From an uncultured Lewinella sp. (GTDB taxonomy: Bacteria; Bacteroidota; Bacteroidia; Chitinophagales; Saprospiraceae), in NCBI GenBank assembly GCA_937949535.1, contig CALEDI010000050.1, positions 1 through 42,468 of the forward strand: a stretch of DNA of 42,468 bases, in the 5' to 3' direction. Below the pieces are notes generated by a model that was given only the letters and a program-made list of their open reading frames with translations, ran no database searches and was not told the origin of the DNA. Position 1 is the stretch's first letter, and each line of letters opens with the position of its first letter. Below, piece by piece: positions 24,135 through 32,582 of the stretch. Both the position numbers and the translations under genes were made by a program.

Positions 24135-24324
24135 CTGGGTTGAGTGCCTCCGGCGTGAGCTGTATGACTGGGTTGAGCGTCTCCAGCGCGAGCTCCCTGA
24201 CTGGGTTGAGCGTCTCCGGCGCGAGCTCCCTCTTTCAAAAAAATCGCACCGGAGGCGCTCAACCCAATAAGGCTCCGGCGCGAGCTCTCCTATTCAAAAA
24301 ATCGCGCCGGAGGCGCTCAACCCA
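24135..24324. repeat. 33-bp direct repeats and long inverted repeats between hutU and hutI
   Basis: Three units of 33 bp start at 24135, 24168 and 24201 (each beginning CTGGGTTGAG). The third unit (24203-24224) pairs over 22 bp with 24244-24265 with only one mismatch and one G-U. A second, shorter palindrome follows (GGCTCCGGCGCGA at 24271-24283 with 24302-24314), and the sequence at 24302-24323 repeats the right arm of the first hairpin. It lies inside the operon, starting directly after the hutU stop codon and ending 5 bp before hutI, so transcript folding here could set the hutU:hutI ratio. Confidence 0.85.
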
Positions 24325-24329
24325 CTAGC

Positions 24330-25559
24330 ATGACCCTCACCGGCCCCTTCACCCAACTGCTCACCTTCGCGGATTTACCCCTGCGCGGAGCTTTGTCCGA
24401 CGACCAACTCCAGGTAATCCCCAACGCCGGCATCCTGACCGAAGACGGCAAAATCATCGCCACCGGCAACTTCGATGCCTTGCGAGAAGAAACGTCGGGT
24501 AAAGGCGTTGAGGTACACGAAATCTCCGGCGACGCGGTTTGCCTCCCTAGCTTCACCGACTGCCACACCCACCTCCTCTTCGCCGGTAGCCGAGCGATGG
24601 ACTACGCCGCCCGCAACGCCGGCAAAACCTACCAAGAAATCGGTGCCGCCGGCGGCGGTATCAAAGACACGATGGCCAAAACGCGCGCGGCCTCCGACGA
24701 AGAACTGGCCCGCTCGTTAAACGACCGCCTAAACCGCCACCTCCGCAACGGCGTAACGACCATCGAGGTAAAGTCCGGCTACGGCCTAAGCGTAGACCAA
24801 GAACTGCGCATGCTGCGCATCATCAAAAACGTTGGCGACGCGCATACGGCCGATGTAGTCTCAACTTGCCTTGCCGCCCACGTGATTCCGCCGGAAATTG
24901 GTGACGAACGAGATTGGTTGCAGACCATTCTGGAGGGCATCGTCCCTGTCGTTGAAGCCGAGCAACTGGCCCGTCGCTTCGATATCTTCGTGGAGGGCGG
25001 AGCCTTCACGGCGGAGCACGGTCGGCAGTTTCTGGAGCAGCTAAAAAGCCAAGGCTTCGGCATCACCGTACACGGCGACCAGTTCACGGCAGGCGGCAGC
25101 CAGTTGGCCATCGACGTTGGCGCGCTGAGCGTAGACCACCTCGAAGCCTCCGGCGAGAAAGAGATCGCTGCGCTGGCGCAGAGCGACGTGATTCCGGTTG
25201 CGCTACCCGGTGCATCCATCGGTTTGGGCTGCGCCTTCACGCCCGCCCGCAAGCTGCTGGATGCGGGCGCATCCTTGGCCATCGCCTCCGACTGGAACCC
25301 CGGCTCCGCACCGATGGGCGACCTGCTTACGCAAGCCGCCATCCTCGGAACTTTCGAGAAACTGACCACCGCCGAAGTGCTCGCGGGCCTTACCTTTCGG
25401 GCGGCGGCGGCGCTGGGCTTGAACGACCGAGGAAGGCTCTCCTCTGGCCAAAAAGCGGATTTCATCGCCTTCCCTACCGCCGATTATCGTGAAATACTTT
25501 ACCAACAGGGCCAACTAAAACCACACCGGGTATGGAACAATGGATCACCGATCACGTAG
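24330..25559 (+). CDS. hutI: Imidazolonepropionase
   Basis: Third step of histidine degradation: opens 4-imidazolone-5-propionate to N-formimino-glutamate. It is a 409-aa metal-dependent amidohydrolase. The metal-binding HxH is H79-T80-H81 in FTDCHTHLLFAGSR. The substrate loop AAGGGIKDTMAKTR, EVKSGYGLS, the metal ligand in VHGDQF and SDWNPGSAPMG near the C-terminus are all family blocks. Its ATG lies just after the palindromic repeat cluster that separates it from hutU, and its 3' end overlaps hutG by 28 bp. Confidence 0.96.
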   Translation: MTLTGPFTQLLTFADLPLRGALSDDQLQVIPNAGILTEDGKIIATGNFDALREETSGKGVEVHEISGDAVCLPSFTDCHTHLLFAGSRAMDYAARNAGKTYQEIGAAGGGIKDTMAKTRAASDEELARSLNDRLNRHLRNGVTTIEVKSGYGLSVDQELRMLRIIKNVGDAHTADVVSTCLAAHVIPPEIGDERDWLQTILEGIVPVVEAEQLARRFDIFVEGGAFTAEHGRQFLEQLKSQGFGITVHGDQFTAGGSQLAIDVGALSVDHLEASGEKEIAALAQSDVIPVALPGASIGLGCAFTPARKLLDAGASLAIASDWNPGSAPMGDLLTQAAILGTFEKLTTAEVLAGLTFRAAAALGLNDRGRLSSGQKADFIAFPTADYREILYQQGQLKPHRVWNNGSPIT

Positions 25560-26494
25560 CAGAAGCCTACCGCGCGCCCGACGCTAACGTCTGGACGGGC
25601 CGAACCACCACACCAGCACAAGGGGCGCAGTATTGGTACCAAAACGTAGTGCTGCAAGACTGGGCCAAAGGGCCGCTGGCAGGCGCCAACTTCGGCATTG
25701 TTGGTTATGCTTGCGAGGAAGGCGTGCGCCGAAACCAAGGGCGTTTGGGCGCGGCCGCAGGCGCAAAGTCGGTTCGGGAACGGATCGCCCGCATGGCCTG
25801 GCACCACGACCGAAAAATTGTTGTTGATTACGGCGATGTGGTCTGCGTTGGGGAAGGCATGGAAGCCGCCCAAGCCCAGCTCTCCCTGATGGTGAGCATG
25901 ATGATTGATGCGGGGCAAATGCCCATCGTCTTGGGCGGAGGGCACGACTTGGCCTACGGCCACTTCAGCGGCATCCGGGCCGTCACGCGCGGCACAGAGT
26001 TGGGCATCATCAACCTCGATGCCCACTTTGACCTGCGGCCCGTAACGGACCGCCCCAACTCCGGCACGCCCTTCAACCAGATCCTCCAAGAAAACGCAGT
26101 AAGTTATCTAGCCCTAGGCATCCAGCAGCAGGCCAATACTACGGAGTTGTTCGCCATCGCCGAGAAACACGGCGTTGAGTACGTCTTGGCGCAGCAGTGC
26201 CAAACCGACCAACTGCCAGCCGTCATAGAAACCCTCGACCATTTCTTGGACCGCCACGACCACATCTACCTCAGTATCGACCTCGATGGTTTTTCCTCGG
26301 CCTATGCGCCGGGGGTGAGTGCGCCGTCGCCTTACGGCTTTAGCCCAGCCTTTGTGGTGGCGGTGCTCAACTATCTCCTTGCCTCCGGCAAGGTCATCTC
26401 CGTAGATCTCGCGGAGATGAACCCCGTTTTCGATGTGGACGGGAGCACGGCGCGGCTGGCGGCTGGGCTGGTAGATCGAGTTGTGGCAGCCTAG
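25532..26494 (+). CDS. hutG: Formimidoylglutamase (arginase family)
   Basis: Hydrolyses N-formimino-L-glutamate to glutamate and formamide, the last step of this hut branch. It is a 320-aa manganese enzyme of the ureohydrolase fold. Metal ligands are visible in GGGHD (135-139), DAHFD (163-167) and SIDLD (D250, D252). The overlap of 28 bp with hutI implies coupled translation. A copy of the dispersed 19-bp motif lies inside the gene at a loop normally reading GRxGAxxGP; here it gives GRLGAAAGAK, so the protein tolerates the DNA motif. An arginase or agmatinase role is possible in principle, but the operon decides. Confidence 0.92.
   Translation: MEQWITDHVAEAYRAPDANVWTGRTTTPAQGAQYWYQNVVLQDWAKGPLAGANFGIVGYACEEGVRRNQGRLGAAAGAKSVRERIARMAWHHDRKIVVDYGDVVCVGEGMEAAQAQLSLMVSMMIDAGQMPIVLGGGHDLAYGHFSGIRAVTRGTELGIINLDAHFDLRPVTDRPNSGTPFNQILQENAVSYLALGIQQQANTTELFAIAEKHGVEYVLAQQCQTDQLPAVIETLDHFLDRHDHIYLSIDLDGFSSAYAPGVSAPSPYGFSPAFVVAVLNYLLASGKVISVDLAEMNPVFDVDGSTARLAAGLVDRVVAA
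25747..25764 (-). repeat. Dispersed 19-bp motif, copy E
   Basis: GGGCGCGGCCGCAGGCGC, reverse orientation, one base off consensus, followed on its own strand by AAAC. It is inside hutG, read as G-A-A-A-G-A. Confidence 0.8.
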
Positions 26495-26515
26495 TGGGCC
26501 AGCCAGTAGTGCAAC

Positions 26516-26824
26516 CTAGTTCTCGTACCTAAACCACATCAGAATACCGCCAAAGGCTGTTATCAGTGCCATCAATACGGTCGTCATCTTTATGCTCAGT
26601 TGGAGGTAGTTGCTGAAGTTCCTTATCGCCTCCGCAGCGTCGGGGTATTGCGGGATGATTTCGTCTTCTACCCGCAGTTTGCTGAAGATTTGGCTTGGGG
26701 TAAAGTCAACTTCCTTCTGCACCAATACGCGGTAGGCCCGCAGCACCTTTGCCCGGAAGTATAAGTTGACGGCGAGCATCATGACGAACAAGATGCAAAC
26801 GATCGTAATTAGGAGTAAGCGCAT
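26516..26824 (-). CDS. Small two-helix membrane protein, unknown
   Basis: A 102-aa protein with a hydrophobic N-terminal segment (about 2-22, LLLITIVCILFVMMLAVNLYF) and a second near the C-terminus (about 78-97, MTTVLMALITAFGGILMWF), with a charged 55-residue part between. The first segment lacks a signal-peptidase motif, so both are probably transmembrane. It begins 19 bp after the stop of the 1803-residue T9SS protein on the same strand, so co-transcription is likely. I recognise no family. Confidence 0.65.
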   Translation of the reverse strand: MRLLLITIVCILFVMMLAVNLYFRAKVLRAYRVLVQKEVDFTPSQIFSKLRVEDEIIPQYPDAAEAIRNFSNYLQLSIKMTTVLMALITAFGGILMWFRYEN

Positions 26825-26843
26825 AGCTGTCGTTTAAAGACTC

Positions 26844-29800
26844 TTAGTCCTTCATGAAACGAATAGACTGCATCCCTTGCTGCGAAGCAAGCTGCACGAA
26901 GTACATACCGGAAGGCAACTGGCTAATGTCGATCTGTACCGTAGTGGAGTGCTCTCCACCAACAAGGGCTTGGACACCGTAGGCGGTACCGTTCATATCA
27001 CGGACGAAGAGTTGGCCATTGGGGAGGGCCTCAAAGCTTTCCAAATCGAGGTAGAGCAAGCTTCCGCTGGCGGGGTTGGGGCGGGCGGTCATCAGGAGTG
27101 CACCGATTGGCCCGCTGCCTTGCTCGGGGCTGTTGCCATCGGTAAACCCAACTTCATCGGTACGGACTACGGTGACGAAGTTGTCGCTCAGGTCAAAGCA
27201 CGCATCGGCCAACTGCGCCGTAGCGGCGTCGTCTCCCATACCCGCAACGATGTTGCCGGAATAAGACAGCCCCCATACGCGGCAAGTCCCAACGCCCGCA
27301 GGGCCAAAGTCTATACTAGGGCCAACGGAAGTAGCCAGCAACAGGTTGTCTTCGTCGGTGATGAGGTACATGAAGTTGTCGCCTTGTTCGCCTTCCGTAT
27401 CAAAAGCTACAATTGCGGTTGCGTTATTCCCACTCCCAACGATTTCAATTTCTACTTCGGTTTCCCCTTCAGTAGTTGTTACCATCCCGCCGTCAGGGTC
27501 TTGGTAGATGATGGTGATGAAGTTGCTCGTGAGGGCTCCACAGCCAGAGGCCAAGGTGGCGGAATTGATGTTCTGGTTGATGCCCAAAAGGCTCGTTCCG
27601 GTGAAGTTGAACCCATAGATGCGGTAAGTACCCGGGCCGAAGGCTTGGAAAGGAATAATGTTGCTCGGTAGGTTGTTGGCTCGGACGCGGCCATCTTCGT
27701 CGGTAATAACGTAGCGGTAGTTCGGGCCGCTTACGCTGGGTTCAATTACCGCGATCGGGTTGTCTCCTTCTGCGATGCAGAAGGTGATGGTGTCTCCGGT
27801 TCCTTCGGTAGTGATGTTGGTTAGGGTGCCAGCGTTGATTTCGCCGCTTTGGGTTACGTCAAGGAAAGCCGGCGTAAGTTCATAACAGTTGTTGGCGAGG
27901 GCAACAACCGTTATACCATCACCGACCATCGCCGTCACGTTGCCGGTGTACGCCAAGCCATATACGCGGTAAGGGCCTTGGGGCAACGAACCAAGGTCTA
28001 CACTGTTGGGGTCTTCAGCGATTAGTTGTATGACGCCGAAGGTGTCGGTTACCAACACGGCGTATCCGGTGAGGTTGTCGCTGGTAGTAGCTACACTGAC
28101 GGTTCCGTCTCCATCAACGGTACAAGTGATGCCTGAACCGGGGAGGCCATCGATGCTAATTTCGGCGGCATCTGGTGTGTCATTAAGCACTCGGATGCAG
28201 TTGCGAGACAGGCTGACACAACCAGTAGCCAGCGAACTGAACTGAAGGCTAGAGCCAGGGGCAGCAAGGAAATCGCCGGTATAGCTAATGGCCCACACTT
28301 TCAATTCTTGTAGAGGTAGCGCGCCAAAGTCGAAGGAGTCTTGCCCTTCAGGCACGACGGATATGATCACGTCTGTAGCCGTTGCTATGACGTAGCGGTA
28401 GAGCGTATCGGCCGTTCCGCTGTTGGTCGTGAAGCGCACCAGCCCGTCGTTCGGATTGTCTGGGCAGAGGTAAACTTCTTCGGCTCCGTTACCGAGGATG
28501 TCTCCGCCGTTTACCTGTTCTACGTCTACGGTAACGAAGTTGTCGCTGAGGTCAAAGCAACTGGTGGCGAGGTCGGTAGTGAAGATGTTTTGGCCGGGGA
28601 TAAGGCTGAGGTTACCAGCGTAGGCCAAGCCGTAAACAGCATAGGTATCTTCTTGGGCCATGTTGAAGTTGAAGGTATCCATAATGCCCAGCAGCGCGAA
28701 GCTGTCTGCCTGTACGATGATGTAGATGTAGTCTCCGGCAGAAGGGCCAGAGATGAACTCTAGCGCGGGCTCGCTTGCTACGCCAGAACAGACACCAACG
28801 GAAGTACTACCATCGGCGAGAGAAACCGAGCCAGATACGGGAACTGCACGGTTGATGGTGATGAAGTTGTCGGCGAGGGCAGAGCACCCGCTAGCCAAAT
28901 CAGCGTTGGCGATGTCGTCTCCAACTGCCACCGTTACGCCTCCCGCGAAGGCGAAGCCCCATACCCGACAGATGCCAACGCCTGCAGGCTCAAAATCGTA
29001 GGTGTTGCCATCTACCAGTTCGAGTACGATGTTGTTGGTGTCGGTTATGACGTACTGGAAGTTGTTGCCGGTTGCGCCGATGCTGTTGAAGTTAATAATG
29101 TCGGCATTGCCATCATCTGGGCAAGTAGTTATGGCATCAAGGCCACCGTTCAGGCTAAGGGTTCCGCCGATGATGTCTTCTCGGGTCACGGTGACGAAGT
29201 TTTCGGACAAATCCGAACATGCTGAAGAGAGCTCCCCTGCACCTGCGTCCGCGCCCGCTTCAGCTAGCAATTCACCTTGGTAAGAGAGCCCCCAAATACG
29301 GCACACACCGAAAGGAGCAGGGTCAAAATCGAAGGTATTGCCATCTAGTACTTCAATAATGATGTTGTTCTCATCCGTGATGAGGTAAACAAAACCATCT
29401 CCTGCGGAGCCTGTGCTAACTACCTCTACGAGGTCTGGATTGCCATCTTGCGAACAAACGGAAATCTCCGTTTCCCCATTTGTTAGGGAGACCGTACCGC
29501 CTTGGGGCAGTTGCTTGGTCACCGTTACGAAGTTCGGGGAAAGCGCACTACACTGGCTAGCCAGTTGGTCCATTCCTGCTACATCTCCGCGCTCAGCAAT
29601 GATGATGCCATTGTAACCAAGGCCATAAACACGGCAAACGCCCTCGGGGAGCTGCTCAAAGTCGATACGATCCGTGAAGGCCACAAAGAAAACCACGTTG
29701 TTGGTGTCTGTGACTACGTAGTTGAAGTTCTCGAGAGTTGTACCCGTAGAGTCGAACAGGAACGGGTCGGGCTGGGCGTCTCCGGGGCAAGCCAGTATTT

Positions 29801-32255
29801 CTGTTGCTCCGTCTTCGGTGCTGATGGTACCGGTAGAAGCGTTTAGGCGGTTAACGGATATGAAGTTTTCTGAAAGCGCAAAACAACCAGTTGCCAATGC
29901 GGAGCCGTTGATGTTTTCGCCCATCACTAAGGTGAGTTCGCCAGAATAGATAATGCTGTAAACCCGGCAAAGCCCTGGTTCAACATCCTCAAAATCAAAG
30001 GCAGCACCTGCGGTAGTGCCGATGATGTTTCCATCTACGTCGGTTATCAGCCATGCGCCACTTTCTCCGGCGGCACCCTCGCTTACAAAAGACAGGATAT
30101 CTGCGATGCCGTCTCCGGGGCAAATTGTAGTTGAAGTAGCTCCGGTAGAAAGCCTTACGGTTCCTGCTGTAGGCCTGTCCCGAACAACGGTCACGAAGTT
30201 GTCGCTAAGGCTCGAACATTCAGTAGCTAGAGACGCCGAGAGGTTGTCTCCTTGCGTAACGGTAAGCTCACCTGCGTAGCTTAAGCCCCAAACCCTACAA
30301 ATACCAACGCCCGCATCATCGAAGTCAACCGTGTCGCCTTCAGGCACGCCAATAATGTTGTTGTCTGTATCGGTGATGAGGAACGTAAAATTGGCCCCTT
30401 CCGCACCCGTTGCAACAAAGGAGAAGAAGTCCGGCAAACCATCGCCAGGACAAACGGATACCTCGGTCTCGCCTTCGGAAGTCGCTACTGTTCCGCCTTG
30501 TGGTACGGAGCGGATAACGGTAACAAAATCGGTACTCAGTTCATGGCAACCGTCAGCAAGTTGTGCCGTAGTGATGTTGGTTCCGGGGCTAATGGTCAGT
30601 CCTCCTTGGTAGGTCAAAGACCAGACACGACAAACGCCGATACCGGCATCTTCTAAGTCAAAACTTGGGGTGGAGCTGAAGTTCAGTATTTCATTAAGGT
30701 CATTGGTAATCAGGTAAACCAAATTTCCGCCGGAGGAGCCAGTGTTGGTGACCATGATTACGTCTGCGTTTCCGTCTCCGGGGCAGGTCTCGACTTGGCT
30801 ATCGCCGCTGGTAGTAAGTATAGTGCCGCCAAGAGGAACTTCACGAATTACTTCAACAAATGTATTTGAAGCATCAAAGCAAGCATCAGACAATTGGGCG
30901 GTAGCGATCTGGTCACCAACCTGAGCGGTGAAGGAGCCGGTGTAGGTTACGTTGTATACGCGGCAGATGCCGGAGCCCGCGTCGTCGAAATCGACGATAG
31001 TGCCGGTTGGTAAGCCGATGATCTCGCCGTTGTCGTCGGTGATGACCAAACGGAGGGAGCCTTCGGAAGTACTGCTACTGATGAATTCAATCTCATCGGA
31101 GTTGCCATCGTTGGGGCAAAGGCGGACGGTGTTTCCTTGGTCGGTCGTGATCGTGCCGCCGTCGACGGCTTCTCGGATTACGGTAACGAAGTTGCTTGAA
31201 GCATCAAAGCAAGCATCAGACAATTGGGCGGTAGCGATCTGGTCACCAACCTGAGCGGTGAAAGAGCCGGTGTAGGTTACGTTGTATGCGCGGCAGATGC
31301 CGGAGCCCGAGTCGTCGAAGTCGACGGTAGTGCCGGTTGGTAAGCCGATGATCTCGCCGTTGTCGTCGGTGATGACCAAACGGAGGGAGCCCAGATTAGA
31401 GTTGCTGCTACTGATGAATTCAATCTCGTCGGAGTTGCCGTCGTTGGGGCAAAGGCGGACGGTGTTTCCTTGGTTGGTCGTGATCGTTCCGCCGTCAACG
31501 TCCTCCCGAACTACGGTGATGAAGTTGTCCGACAGCCCCGTTCCACAACCAGTAAAATCGGCTAACGCGCTGATGTTGTCTCCGATACCGATTGGTAACG
31601 CGCCGGGGTTTGCGAACGCATAAACGTAGGAGGTACCGATGCCCGTGCCGCCGAAATCAATCACGCCGTCTTCATCAAAGCGCTCTACATCTCCATTTGG
31701 GGTAGTGATTAGGTACGTGACGTTGCTCGCGGCGGAACTCACGGTTACTTGGTTGCTGTCGTTGTCGTCTTCGCAAAAGACGTACCTGTCTTGGTTGGAA
31801 GCGATGAGTAGGCCTCCGGAGTTTGCGTTGTTTACGGAAACAAAGTTGGCGGTGAGGCCGAAACAAGGAGTGGAAAGGGTAGCGGTGCTGAAAACGTCAC
31901 CAATGTTGGCGGTAAGGTTTCCGTAGTTGGAAAACGCATAAACGCGCAGTGCGCCGGTTGGTAGCAAATCAAAATTGATCCGGTTGCTGAAGCCGATCCA
32001 GCGGATGATGTCTTCGGCGTCAACAACAACGTAGGCGTAAGCCTGATTGAAGGGAACTACTTGGAAACGAACACGGTGCAGTATGTCGTCATCGGTGCAG
32101 GTAGAAATTTCTGTAGCTCCCGAGAAGGCAATGGAGACAATTGCGTCTTCTTGGCAAGGCCGATTATCCCCGGAAGGCATCTGAGCAAAAAGAGAATTTG
32201 AGAGCAAAAAGCAGGAAAACGTAAGAAGCAAAACAGCGTGTAAGTTCTTAATCAT
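26844..32255 (-). CDS. Giant repetitive secreted protein with T9SS type A sorting domain
   Basis: A 1803-aa exported protein. The signal peptide (about 1-25) ends SLFAQ. It is followed by about 15 tandem units of roughly 110 residues. A unit reads GGT-(short strand)-two Cys-containing strands (typically VCPGDG), FxYxITDxxNxI, a VDFDDAGxGICRVWGLSY block, GDxxxxAQLAxxC and DNFVTVxR. Each has several conserved cysteines. The C-terminal about 85 residues (TARPNPASGSLLYLDLE... SGMYFVQLASQQGMQSIRFMKD) form the type A sorting domain. Units 3 and 4 are nearly identical in DNA, a recent duplication. This is an adhesin-like or surface-fibre layout; no catalytic motif is seen. It contains copy F of the dispersed motif. 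Confidence 0.9.
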   Translation of the reverse strand: MIKNLHAVLLLTFSCFLLSNSLFAQMPSGDNRPCQEDAIVSIAFSGATEISTCTDDDILHRVRFQVVPFNQAYAYVVVDAEDIIRWIGFSNRINFDLLPTGALRVYAFSNYGNLTANIGDVFSTATLSTPCFGLTANFVSVNNANSGGLLIASNQDRYVFCEDDNDSNQVTVSSAASNVTYLITTPNGDVERFDEDGVIDFGGTGIGTSYVYAFANPGALPIGIGDNISALADFTGCGTGLSDNFITVVREDVDGGTITTNQGNTVRLCPNDGNSDEIEFISSSNSNLGSLRLVITDDNGEIIGLPTGTTVDFDDSGSGICRAYNVTYTGSFTAQVGDQIATAQLSDACFDASSNFVTVIREAVDGGTITTDQGNTVRLCPNDGNSDEIEFISSSTSEGSLRLVITDDNGEIIGLPTGTIVDFDDAGSGICRVYNVTYTGSFTAQVGDQIATAQLSDACFDASNTFVEVIREVPLGGTILTTSGDSQVETCPGDGNADVIMVTNTGSSGGNLVYLITNDLNEILNFSSTPSFDLEDAGIGVCRVWSLTYQGGLTISPGTNITTAQLADGCHELSTDFVTVIRSVPQGGTVATSEGETEVSVCPGDGLPDFFSFVATGAEGANFTFLITDTDNNIIGVPEGDTVDFDDAGVGICRVWGLSYAGELTVTQGDNLSASLATECSSLSDNFVTVVRDRPTAGTVRLSTGATSTTICPGDGIADILSFVSEGAAGESGAWLITDVDGNIIGTTAGAAFDFEDVEPGLCRVYSIIYSGELTLVMGENINGSALATGCFALSENFISVNRLNASTGTISTEDGATEILACPGDAQPDPFLFDSTGTTLENFNYVVTDTNNVVFFVAFTDRIDFEQLPEGVCRVYGLGYNGIIIAERGDVAGMDQLASQCSALSPNFVTVTKQLPQGGTVSLTNGETEISVCSQDGNPDLVEVVSTGSAGDGFVYLITDENNIIIEVLDGNTFDFDPAPFGVCRIWGLSYQGELLAEAGADAGAGELSSACSDLSENFVTVTREDIIGGTLSLNGGLDAITTCPDDGNADIINFNSIGATGNNFQYVITDTNNIVLELVDGNTYDFEPAGVGICRVWGFAFAGGVTVAVGDDIANADLASGCSALADNFITINRAVPVSGSVSLADGSTSVGVCSGVASEPALEFISGPSAGDYIYIIVQADSFALLGIMDTFNFNMAQEDTYAVYGLAYAGNLSLIPGQNIFTTDLATSCFDLSDNFVTVDVEQVNGGDILGNGAEEVYLCPDNPNDGLVRFTTNSGTADTLYRYVIATATDVIISVVPEGQDSFDFGALPLQELKVWAISYTGDFLAAPGSSLQFSSLATGCVSLSRNCIRVLNDTPDAAEISIDGLPGSGITCTVDGDGTVSVATTSDNLTGYAVLVTDTFGVIQLIAEDPNSVDLGSLPQGPYRVYGLAYTGNVTAMVGDGITVVALANNCYELTPAFLDVTQSGEINAGTLTNITTEGTGDTITFCIAEGDNPIAVIEPSVSGPNYRYVITDEDGRVRANNLPSNIIPFQAFGPGTYRIYGFNFTGTSLLGINQNINSATLASGCGALTSNFITIIYQDPDGGMVTTTEGETEVEIEIVGSGNNATAIVAFDTEGEQGDNFMYLITDEDNLLLATSVGPSIDFGPAGVGTCRVWGLSYSGNIVAGMGDDAATAQLADACFDLSDNFVTVVRTDEVGFTDGNSPEQGSGPIGALLMTARPNPASGSLLYLDLESFEALPNGQLFVRDMNGTAYGVQALVGGEHSTTVQIDISQLPSGMYFVQLASQQGMQSIRFMKD
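29238..29256 (+). repeat. Dispersed 19-bp motif, copy F
   Basis: An exact consensus match with K=T, inside the giant repeat protein on the opposite strand, read as A-G-A-D-A-G-A. The sister units read sequences such as GDDAATAQLAD there, so the motif replaced unit sequence without disturbing the frame. Confidence 0.85.
30868..31500 (-). repeat. Recent 330-bp tandem duplication inside the giant gene
   Basis: The segment beginning near 30868 is repeated 330 bp further on (for example GCATCAAAGC at 30871 and 31201), with long identical stretches and few substitutions. It corresponds to one 110-aa repeat unit. The other units are much more diverged at DNA level. Confidence 0.85.
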
Positions 32256-32582
32256 GATGATGTTTTTGAGAAAGGCAGTTGAGGAGTAGACAATACCTCC
32301 TATCTTGGTGTGAGATTATTTCTGTAAATTTAGTGAATTGCCTCCGATCACAATAAATTTTATATGTCGGTCATTCAGATACTGTAAGTTTGTAGACGTT
32401 TTTAACGCTTTTATTGATTTTAGGGCGCGGCCGCAGGTGCAGGCAAGGCTTTTGAAGGAGCAAGGTTTAAAGCTTATTGCTGCTACTGACCCACTTACTT
32501 TGCTTGTTTACCACCCTCTTGAACTAGCTTAAGAATACCGACTCCTTAGATATGTTTTGAGTTAAATCCCAAAAACAACGTT
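32256..32582. other. Intergenic region, 327 bp, between divergent T9SS genes
   Basis: AT-rich except for dispersed motif copy G at 32423-32441. No convincing -7 box is seen for either flanking gene. A 64-codon open frame crossing the motif has no signal peptide or family resemblance and is treated as chance. Confidence 0.55.
32423..32441 (-). repeat. Dispersed 19-bp motif, copy G
   Basis: GGGCGCGGCCGCAGGTGCA, an exact reverse-complement match with K=G, followed on its own strand by TAAAAT. Intergenic, between two large T9SS cargo genes. Confidence 0.85.

Noticed and set aside
24135-24233. Three 33-bp direct repeats considered as a CRISPR array
   Set aside because: The repeats abut with no spacers, form inverted pairs with downstream sequence, and no cas gene is present.
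24140-24328. 62-codon frame in the hutU-hutI gap
   Set aside because: It is a translation of the palindromic repeats (33 bp is a multiple of three) and has no independent support.
29997-30025. GCACCTGCGG fragment in the giant gene as another motif copy
   Set aside because: Only 10 bases match; the downstream half of the motif is missing.
32338-32532. 64-codon frame between the two large T9SS genes
   Set aside because: It crosses motif copy G and has no recognisable features or start signal.
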